From the NCBI RefSeq assembly GCF_000369625.1, contig NZ_KB850113.1, positions 389,504 to 453,503 of the forward strand: a DNA stretch of 64,000 nt. The letters are read 5' to 3'. The stretch comes from Acinetobacter variabilis. Its GTDB lineage: Bacteria; Pseudomonadota; Gammaproteobacteria; Pseudomonadales; Moraxellaceae. A model generated the notes under the pieces. The model had not been told where the DNA came from. It ran no database searches and worked only from the letters and a program-made list of their open reading frames with translations. Position numbers and translations under genes: made by a program. Shown in pieces: positions 54,782 to 61,467 of this stretch (positions are counted from its first letter, which is position 1; each line of letters starts with the position of its first letter).

Positions 54782-55480
54782 ATGCAAGCAACGATGGATC
54801 AAATGTCAGTTTGGATGTTGATTAGCCATGCCAGTGTGTTGGTAAAAGTAGTGATGTTGATTTTGGTTTTATCCTCAGTCATAAGTTGGTATTTAATCGT
54901 GCGTCACGGCATGTTACTTCGTGGACAAGAGCAGCTTTGGAACCGTTTTTTAAAGAATTTTAGACAGCAAAAAGATCTCAAGCTTTTACAGCAAGATTAC
55001 CAACAGCCTGCACAACAAAAAGGCGTTGTCAGCATTTTTCAACATGGGGTGGATGAATACCATCAATTGATCAAAGATGAGCAACTCACCACAAGTGATG
55101 TGATTGATGGGGTAGAACGTCGTTTACTCAGTAGCATCAGTGAGGAAGAAGAAAAGCTTCAGCAGAATCTGACCTTTCTCGCAACAGTTGGTTCAGTCAG
55201 CCCGTATATAGGCTTATTTGGAACGGTCTGGGGCATTATGAATGCGTTTATAGGACTGTCTGCCGTTGAACAGGCAACCCTCAATACAGTTGCCCCAGGG
55301 ATTGCAGAAGCGCTGATTGCGACAGCCATTGGTTTATTTGCCGCTATTCCTGCAGTCGTGGCGTATAACCGTTTTTCGGCACGTGCTGACAAGCTTTCCA
55401 GTCGTTATTACGGTTTTGCCAATGAGTTGCAAACGCGTATTTATCGTTTGTTGGGGCACACTGAGCGCACTTCGCGTTAA
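54782..55480 (+). CDS. exbB: ExbB/TolQ-family proton-channel protein
   Basis: 232 aa with three transmembrane helices. The N-terminal helix is VLVKVVMLILVLSSVISWYLIV, and the MotA/TolQ/ExbB core is LTFLATVGSVSPYIGLFGTVWGIMNAF and ATAIGLFAAIPAVVAYNRF. It forms the proton channel that energises TonB. GGAG ten bases before the ATG at 54782 decided the start over a TTG at 54770. It follows the phytase gene by about 105 bases and precedes ExbD by 12. TolQ is a close alternative by sequence, but no TolA/TolB/Pal genes follow. Confidence 0.9.
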   Translation: MQATMDQMSVWMLISHASVLVKVVMLILVLSSVISWYLIVRHGMLLRGQEQLWNRFLKNFRQQKDLKLLQQDYQQPAQQKGVVSIFQHGVDEYHQLIKDEQLTTSDVIDGVERRLLSSISEEEEKLQQNLTFLATVGSVSPYIGLFGTVWGIMNAFIGLSAVEQATLNTVAPGIAEALIATAIGLFAAIPAVVAYNRFSARADKLSSRYYGFANELQTRIYRLLGHTERTSR

Positions 55481-55492
55481 GGAGCAAGAACC

Positions 55493-55939
55493 ATGATTAA
55501 GCGTCCTCAAAAATTAAAACCCAATGCTGAAATGAATGTGGTTCCTTATATTGATGTCATGTTGGTATTGTTGGTAATTTTTATGGTGACTGCACCAATG
55601 TTGACGCAAGGCATTCAAATTGATTTGCCTAAAGTGGATGCCAATGTCATGCCCGCGTCACAACAGCAGCGTATTGTAACCTTATCTATTCAAGCCAATG
55701 GCCAGTATTACTGGAATATTGGATCAGAAGTGAATACCGAGAAAGTTACGGATCAGGCCATTGATTTAGCCACTATGCAACAAAAGCTCGTTCCGATTAT
55801 TCAAAAAGATAAAAGCTTACAGTTTTATGTACGTGCCGATCAGAATGCTGATTATCAACTGGTTGCACAGGCCATAGCAGCCTTGCAAAAAAGTGGGGTA
55901 ACGAACTTGGGGCTAGTGACAGAGGAACCACAATCATGA
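55493..55939 (+). CDS. exbD: ExbD/TolR-family protein
   Basis: 148 aa. One N-terminal helix contains the proton-relay Asp (MNVVPYIDVMLVLLVIFMVTAPMLTQGIQIDLP), and a periplasmic domain ending FYVRADQNADYQLVAQAIAALQKSGVTNLGLVT follows. It partners ExbB in driving TonB. Its stop overlaps the tonB start by four bases (ATGA), so the two are translationally coupled. Confidence 0.92.
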   Translation: MIKRPQKLKPNAEMNVVPYIDVMLVLLVIFMVTAPMLTQGIQIDLPKVDANVMPASQQQRIVTLSIQANGQYYWNIGSEVNTEKVTDQAIDLATMQQKLVPIIQKDKSLQFYVRADQNADYQLVAQAIAALQKSGVTNLGLVTEEPQS

Positions 55940-56697
55940 TGGCAACCGTTTCCAAAATTAGGTTTCGTGATCAAGGTCTAGCACTTTCGGTCACGGCTGG
56001 ATTGCATATTGCGCTAATTGCATGGTTATGTACGGTTGAGATGCATGAAACATTGGCGGAACCCAAGCCGAAAACCATTCAATTACAATTTGTGCAAATA
56101 CCCCCTCCAATCAAACAACAACCTGAACCTAAAAAGCCTGAGCCGATAGTCGAAGAAAAACCCTTACATGAGCCTGTCAAAAAACAGCTTGAGAAACCTA
56201 CTGAAGTCCAACCGAAAACCACCAAGAAGTTTGTAGAGTCACAGAGTAGCAAAATTGTACCTACAGCGGCTAAACCGACACAGCAAGTCGTGACGGAAAA
56301 GCAAACGGCAGTAGCGGAATCTCAGAAAACAGTAGATACGCAGTCCCAAGCGGATATACCAACTCAGACGAAGACCCAGAAATCAGTAGAACCTAAAGCA
56401 CAAACTCATCCTGAATCATTTGATGTTAAAAATTATCAACCTGTTGTAAAAATAGCACCAGCTTACCCTGAACAAGCTTTGGATCGTAAGCTGGAGGGGG
56501 ATTGTACGGTGGTGTATAACGTGAATGAAAAAGGACGGGTAGAAAATCCAAAGGCACAAGGTGACTGCCATCCGATGTTTGTACGACCTTCGATTCAGGC
56601 TGCACTCACTTTTAAATACCAGCCTCGTCTCGTCGATGGCAAACCAACCAGTGTATCGAATGTTAAAAATACTTTCCAATATAGGATTGAAATTTAA
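55936..56697 (+). CDS. tonB: TonB-family energy transducer
   Basis: 253 aa. A short cytosolic start, one helix (LALSVTAGLHIALIAWLC), and a Pro/Lys/Glu/Gln-rich periplasm-spanning section (IPPPIKQQPEPKKPEP on to about residue 160) are followed by a TonB C-terminal domain (VKIAPAYPEQALDRKLEGDCTVVYNVNEKGRVE). It links the proton channel to the outer-membrane receptor. As the last gene of the receptor-phytase-exbB-exbD-tonB operon it is probably dedicated to that receptor. No clear terminator follows. Confidence 0.92.
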   Translation: MMATVSKIRFRDQGLALSVTAGLHIALIAWLCTVEMHETLAEPKPKTIQLQFVQIPPPIKQQPEPKKPEPIVEEKPLHEPVKKQLEKPTEVQPKTTKKFVESQSSKIVPTAAKPTQQVVTEKQTAVAESQKTVDTQSQADIPTQTKTQKSVEPKAQTHPESFDVKNYQPVVKIAPAYPEQALDRKLEGDCTVVYNVNEKGRVENPKAQGDCHPMFVRPSIQAALTFKYQPRLVDGKPTSVSNVKNTFQYRIEI

Positions 56698-57348
56698 TTG
56701 TTGAATAATAACCAAAATTCTAGATATATATAATCATTTTTGATGAGGATTTCATAATTTAGTGGAGCAAATATATCTAATTTGAAAGATTTTTTTGTGC
56801 AGTAAAATAATATTGGAATTATTATGGATGTTACCTAGTGTAGCGAATTCTCCAATATCAGCTATATGGCCAAAATGAATATTGTAAAGTATTATATTAA
56901 TTTGAGTTAGTGTAATTGGGCAGTGTAGATGAGCTAAAGAAGCAAGTCTAGAACAAGTCTTGCGCCTGTCTGAGTTAAATACTTTTACTGATGAGCATAG
57001 GCACTGTATTATAAAACCAACTATTTCTTTAATTGCACATCTTATCTGCCTTTTTTAAGTATGTTTTTTTTATTGCCAAAATTTGAACTAACTGAGTTGT
57101 TTGAGGTGAGCACATAACAAGTATCTAATAAGTCTCAATTAAAAAAAGTATGATCTAAATTTTTATCTGACAAGAGGATACAAAAATTTAAAGCTTATTT
57201 TATTGCCGTTATCAGTTTATTAAATAGAACATTTTTCATTATTAATTCGCTGAATGACTGAAACAGCTGAAAGTCGACTAGGATAGTAGGATAATTTTTT
57301 GTTCTTTTCGGCTTTCATTCATGTCGAATCTTAAAGTGCGAGTTAAAA
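56698..57348. other. 650-base AT-rich spacer at the right edge of the phosphate island
   Basis: No gene with a start and ribosome-binding site is visible. A stretch at 56938-57060 has a coding-like composition in one frame (LEQVLRLSELNTFTDEH) but follows a stop and has no start. It may be a relic; I could not assign it. No tRNA-like repeat of the tRNA-Ser end and no IS end were found. The last 100 bases should hold the malic enzyme promoter. Confidence 0.4.
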
Positions 57349-59049
57349 ATGGCAACTGAACCTCTGAATCCTAAACGTCCACTTTATATTCCCTATGCAG
57401 GCACTGCATTACTTGAACTCCCATTGCTGAATAAAGGCTCAGCTTTCTCTGTAGAAGAACGTATTCATTTTAATTTACATGGACTTTTGCCCCAAGCGAT
57501 CGAATCGATTGAGGAGCAAAGTCAGCGTTCGTATCAGCAATATTGCTCATTCAATGATGCAATCAATAAGCATATTTACCTACGTAACATCCAGGACACC
57601 AATGAGACGCTTTTCTATCATTTGATCGAAAATCACTTAAGCGAAATGATGCCGATCATCTATACGCCAACGGTAGGAGAGGCATGTCAGCATTTTTCCA
57701 AGATTTATCGCCGTCATCGCGGGGTTTTTATTTCCTATCCGGATCGGGATCATATTGAGCATATCCTATATAATGTAAATCGAAGAAATGTCAAAGTGAT
57801 CGTGATTACAGATGGAGAGCGCATTCTTGGTTTAGGCGATCAGGGCATTGGTGGAATGGGCATTCCGATTGGAAAGCTGGCTTTATATACGGCCTGCGGA
57901 GGTATTAGTCCCGCCTATACTTTACCGATTACTTTGGATGTGGGCACGAACAACGAGCAGTTGTTGAATGATCCGATTTATATGGGATGGCGTCAGCCTC
58001 GTATCACTGGTGATGAATATTATGAATTTGTCGAAATGGTGATACAGGCGATTCAGCAAAGATGGCCCGATGCGCTAATTCAATTTGAAGATTTTGCCCA
58101 GCACAATGCCATGCCTTTACTGGAAAAATATCGCGATCGAGTATGTTGCTTCAATGACGATATTCAGGGTACGGCAGCTGTGGCAGTAGGCAGTCTGATT
58201 GCAGCTTCCTATGCGTCTAATAAGCAACTAAAAGACCAGACCATTGCCTTTTTGGGAGCAGGTTCAGCCGGTTGTGGGATCGCTGAACAGATTGTGGCAA
58301 AAATGGTAGCAGAAGGCCTGACTGATGCAGAGGCACGTAAGCGGGTCTTTATGGTGGATCGCTTCGGCCTTATTACCCAGAATCAGCCAAACCTATTAAA
58401 TTTCCAGAGAAAACTGGCCCAAGAACCAGAAAATATTGCTGAATGGGGAAATGCTGAAGAGATTATTTCTCTATTGGATGTCATTAAATATGCAAAACCT
58501 ACAGTACTGATTGGGGTATCTGGACAGCCGGGATTATTTAGCAAAGATGTGGTCACGACAATGGCTGAAAATTGTGAACATCCGATTATCTTTCCTTTAT
58601 CGAATCCTACTTCTCGCGTAGAAGCTGTTCCAGCCGATATTATTCAATGGACCAATGGAAAAGCTTTGATTGCTACAGGTAGTCCATTTGCACCCGTTAA
58701 TTATCAGGAACAGATTTATACTATTTCTCAATGCAATAACTCTTATATTTTTCCGGGAATTGGACTAGGCGTGATTGCTTCAGGTGCTACACGTGTTACG
58801 GATAATATGCTGATGGCATCAAGTAATGCCTTAGCAGAATGCTCTCCAAAACTTCAGGATCCAACTGCCAACTTGTTGCCAGATCTGGATCAGATCCAGC
58901 ATATTTCCAAGATTATTGCCTTAAGGGTTGCGCAAGCTGCGATTGATGATGGCGTTGCTCCAAAAGTTGGTTTTGATGTGCTGCAAAAAGCCATTGATAC
59001 GAATTTCTGGATACCGGAATATCGGGAATATAAGCGTGTGACCTTTTAA
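57349..59049 (+). CDS. maeA: NAD-dependent malic enzyme
   Basis: 566 aa, the SfcA/MaeA type. The N-terminal region [25 protein letters not shown] and [25 protein letters not shown] are diagnostic. [52 protein letters not shown] and [15 protein letters not shown] (NAD-binding) follow, and it ends [12 protein letters not shown]. It converts malate to pyruvate and CO2 with NAD+. Its codon choice returns to that of the core genes, marking the end of the island. Confidence 0.95.
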   Translation: MATEPLNPKRPLYIPYAGTALLELPLLNKGSAFSVEERIHFNLHGLLPQAIESIEEQSQRSYQQYCSFNDAINKHIYLRNIQDTNETLFYHLIENHLSEMMPIIYTPTVGEACQHFSKIYRRHRGVFISYPDRDHIEHILYNVNRRNVKVIVITDGERILGLGDQGIGGMGIPIGKLALYTACGGISPAYTLPITLDVGTNNEQLLNDPIYMGWRQPRITGDEYYEFVEMVIQAIQQRWPDALIQFEDFAQHNAMPLLEKYRDRVCCFNDDIQGTAAVAVGSLIAASYASNKQLKDQTIAFLGAGSAGCGIAEQIVAKMVAEGLTDAEARKRVFMVDRFGLITQNQPNLLNFQRKLAQEPENIAEWGNAEEIISLLDVIKYAKPTVLIGVSGQPGLFSKDVVTTMAENCEHPIIFPLSNPTSRVEAVPADIIQWTNGKALIATGSPFAPVNYQEQIYTISQCNNSYIFPGIGLGVIASGATRVTDNMLMASSNALAECSPKLQDPTANLLPDLDQIQHISKIIALRVAQAAIDDGVAPKVGFDVLQKAIDTNFWIPEYREYKRVTF

Positions 59050-59082
59050 TATTATTAGGAAAAGGGCGGCCTAATATTAAGT

Positions 59083-59123
59083 AAAGCAGAGCGATGACAT
59101 TGTTATTTCTCTGCTTCTTTTTT
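59083..59123 (+). terminator. Terminator after maeA
   Basis: AAGCAGAG pairs with CTCTGCTT across an 18-base loop and is followed by CTTTTTTG; about 40 bases after the stop. Confidence 0.65.
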
Positions 59124-59458
59124 GTTTGGAGAAAGCGAAGGTAATCTAAAATGTAGAAGTTCAACCTACTCAAACAATACGGTTTTATTTTATCAAGTAA
59201 TTGAAATTTAATAAAAATTCTGTAAATAAAAAATACTATTTATAAGGTAATTAAATATATATATAAGAAAACTTGATTAGTTTAAATCTTCCTATATACT
59301 GGCCTTAACTAGAAAAAAGTCTTGTTGCAAAAAATCTTCCTTAAGTATCGTCGTTTTATTCATAATCCTTCGTTTTATCCAGATTTTAAGTTCCATTCTT
59401 TATTATTTTCAAAGTTACAACTGGTCATTCAGATGACTAAAAATTAATAGGTTTTATT

Positions 59459-59674
59459 ATGTCAAACTCAAATATTGTTAAAGGTACTGTAAAGTGGTTC
59501 AACGAGACTAAAGGTTTCGGTTTTATTCAACAAGAATCTGGTCCAGATGTTTTTGCTCATTTCAGTGAAATTGCCAGTTCAGGTTTTAAAACCTTAATGG
59601 AAGGCCAGCAAGTTGAATTCAGCGTAGTTCAAGGTCAAAAAGGCCCAAATGCTGTAAATATTACTGCGCTATAA
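59459..59674 (+). CDS. Cold-shock protein, CspA family
   Basis: 71 aa OB-fold protein with the RNA-binding motifs KGFGFIQQ (RNP1) and VFAHFSE (RNP2), opening [14 protein letters not shown]. It binds single-stranded RNA and DNA and melts mRNA structure. About 170 AT-rich bases before the start, including TTGTTGCAAAA-like sequence, could be the long 5' leader usual for cold-shock genes. A terminator follows. Which csp paralogue it is cannot be told. Confidence 0.95.
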   Translation: MSNSNIVKGTVKWFNETKGFGFIQQESGPDVFAHFSEIASSGFKTLMEGQQVEFSVVQGQKGPNAVNITAL

Positions 59675-59683
59675 GTCTTTAGA

Positions 59684-59714
59684 ATAAAAAAGCACGCATC
59701 AGTGTTTTTTTATT
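59684..59714 (+). terminator. Terminator after the cold-shock gene
   Basis: AAAAAAGCAC-GCATCA-GTGTTTTTTT hairpin ten bases after the stop. Confidence 0.75.
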
Positions 59715-59776
59715 GTTTTAAATGAAATTTAAAAAGCTTTTTCTAGATTGGAAGAAGTATAAAAATAGGATACAAG

Positions 59777-60004
59777 TTGTTAAAAATTAATGAATTAATT
59801 GCAAAATCTAAAAATGGTACAGAAATTATTGTTTCTTTGATTCCCTTGAATAAAATGCAAAATACACGTCAAGGTTTTAAGGAAATTGAAGTAGGTAAAA
59901 GAGTGCTGCTTCAATCAGGAATCGAAGTTGACCTGAATCTAGACGGTCGTACATTTTATACATCTTTAAATAAATTATTTAAATTAAATCATAAAGTTAT
60001 TTAA
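59777..60004 (+). CDS. Small hypothetical protein
   Basis: 75 aa, TTG start with AGGA seven bases upstream. It reads as a small mixed alpha/beta protein: NELIAKSKNGTEIIVSLIPLN, GFKEIEVGKRVLLQSGIEVDL, and a basic end LNKLFKLNHKVI. No signal peptide or membrane helix. I do not recognise it. It lies between the cold-shock gene and another small unknown gene of similar size on the same strand, possibly a co-transcribed pair. Confidence 0.5.
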   Translation: MLKINELIAKSKNGTEIIVSLIPLNKMQNTRQGFKEIEVGKRVLLQSGIEVDLNLDGRTFYTSLNKLFKLNHKVI

Positions 60005-60074
60005 TATTTAAATTATATATTGGCTAACCAATTTCTAGCCGATCTCTCTCATAATCATTATTAAAGGTTTATTT

Positions 60075-60272
60075 ATGCTTAAACAAAATATCAGTGTGAA
60101 AGATCAATTCGGTGTTCAATACGTGATTCAAGCTACTGTTGACCCTGATTTTGTTCATACCCAATCGGATTCTAACGTCAAACATATTACAATTGAAGGT
60201 GAAAATATTCGCCCAAGTTTTGAAATGTTTTTTCAAAGCACCATCCGCGGCAAAATTTTCAAAATTATTTAG
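60075..60272 (+). CDS. Small hypothetical protein
   Basis: 65 aa, ATG start with AAAGG upstream. It reads LKQNISVKDQFGVQYVIQATV, then a polar stretch, and ends FFQSTIRGKIFKII. The final segment loosely resembles the end of the preceding small protein, so the two may be distant relatives. No known motif. The frame is clean and the composition protein-like. Function unknown. Confidence 0.55.
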   Translation: MLKQNISVKDQFGVQYVIQATVDPDFVHTQSDSNVKHITIEGENIRPSFEMFFQSTIRGKIFKII

Positions 60273-60443
60273 TGGTCATGTGACATGACCAAAAGTGAAT
60301 ATAAAAAATCCTAGTCTCTTGCCAGGATTTTGTCTTTGAAATTATAAACTTGATAATTAAACCTATTCATCATCTTATAAATAAGTCCTGAATTAATAAG
60401 CGCATTTTTAGCCCATATTTAAATCGACTTAGCCATCATTTCA

Positions 60444-60605
60444 GTGATCCCTATTTTATATCTTCTACTACTTATGCTTTTAGGCATAAAACTATTATCA
60501 ACCTATAAAAAATCTAATACACATCAAATCAGAAAGCCAATCAGAGTTAAAACCCGTCAAGGTTATTATAAGTTTCGTTGGTATGAACTTAAGTCATATA
60601 AATGA
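60444..60605 (+). CDS. Possible small membrane protein
   Basis: 53 aa from GTG. A strongly hydrophobic helix (IPILYLLLLMLLGIKLL) is followed by a very basic tail rich in Lys, Arg and aromatic residues (IRVKTRQGYYKFRWYELK). No ribosome-binding site stands out and no ATG start is available upstream, so the start is uncertain. The layout is that of a single-pass protein with a cytoplasmic basic tail. Family unknown. It is followed by the MITE at 60666. Confidence 0.4.
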   Translation: MIPILYLLLLMLLGIKLLSTYKKSNTHQIRKPIRVKTRQGYYKFRWYELKSYK

Positions 60606-60665
60606 CTGAGGATATACAGCTGGTTTAAAGTGGTGAGCAAAGGCAATTCAGTTTTAGTTTTACTA

Positions 60666-60778
60666 GGCTTTGTTGCATAAAGATTTTGTAAGCTTCTGAT
60701 TTAAATAGGTTTGTATGAATTTCAACCTAAAAATTAAATGAACAAAATCAGTTGGTTATGTATTTATGCAACAAAGCC
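60666..60778. mobile_element. 113-bp MITE of the IS5/IS903 type with perfect 9-bp target duplication
   Basis: Terminal inverted repeats GGCTTTGTTGCATAAA (left) and its complement TTTATGCAACAAAGCC (right) enclose 81 non-coding bases. The flanks GTTTTACTA (60657-60665 and 60779-60787) are identical, a 9-bp duplication as made by IS903-group transposases. Its ends match those of the IS at 42590 except C/T in the arm, so an element of that type could mobilise it. It lies 94 bases before the cinA-like gene. Confidence 0.9.
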
Positions 60779-60871
60779 GTTTTACTAGGACATTCAGACG
60801 CTAAGTATTTAATCTTTTCTTTTTGAATATTTAATACTCAATAGATGATCATAAAGTCAGGAGTTTATTCT

Positions 60872-61358
60872 ATGAATAAATGTATAAAATTACTCGCCAA
60901 AAAAAAAATTAAGTATTACTTTTCTAGAGAGTGCATCAGCAGGTTACCTGGCTTACCGATTTTCCCAAAATAAATATTCGGGTGATATTTTATATGGCGG
61001 ACTGGTGTGTTATGACATGGGTGTCAAAGAGAATATTTTAAAAATCAAACCTGAATTTATTAAAAAATATACCCCGGAATCTATGGAAGTCACGCAGGAA
61101 ATGGTCAGAAAAGCCAAGAAAATGTTTTATTCTGATATTTATATTGCCTGTACAGGACTATTAAAAAGAGGCGGGACAGAAACCAAAAAAAAGCCAGTAG
61201 GAACTTTTTTCTATGTGATTTCTTATAAGGATGAGCTTTATAGTTTCCGCTTTCTTTGCAGAGGTAAACCGAGAGAGAAATTAAAAAAACTGGCAAGAAA
61301 TATCAATCTGAGCTTAATTGAAATCCTTGAGGGCAGTCGAGACAAGAGAAATAAGTAA
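60872..61358 (+). pseudogene. CinA C-terminal-type (nicotinamide-nucleotide amidase) gene, frameshifted at A10
   Basis: ATG at 60872 follows CAGGAG and reads MNKCIKLLAK, then a run of ten A (60899-60908). After it the frame reaches a stop at 60974, while one base fewer gives a continuous frame. That frame carries FLESASAGYLAYRF with the family's catalytic Ser region, GGLVCYDMGVKENIL, and ACTGLLKRGGTETKKKPVGTFFY, matching CinA amidases that deamidate nicotinamide mononucleotide for NAD recycling. Restored length is about 161 aa. Slippage at A10 during transcription could still yield protein; otherwise it is a pseudogene, a phase-off allele or an assembly error. Confidence 0.78.
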
Positions 61359-61419
61359 ATCGCTATTTATTTAGCTTTTGATGGTCGCTCATACACTGAT
61401 CATGAAAATGCTCTGCTAT

Positions 61420-61452
61420 AAAAAAATCCCAGCCGAAGAGGGGATTTTTTTA
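61420..61452. terminator. Bidirectional terminator
   Basis: AAAAAATCCC-AGCCGAAGAG-GGGATTTTTT hairpin between the cinA-like gene and the convergent metalloprotease gene. Confidence 0.8.
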
Positions 61453-61467
61453 TATTTGATCGATCAA

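Noticed and set aside
56938..57060. Possible gene relic in the spacer before maeA
   Set aside because: The frame follows a stop, has no start and no recognisable family; only the amino-acid composition is coding-like.
42432..57348. Classic tRNA-integrated genomic island with attL/attR
   Set aside because: No integrase gene and no copy of the tRNA-Ser 3' end were found near the right boundary.
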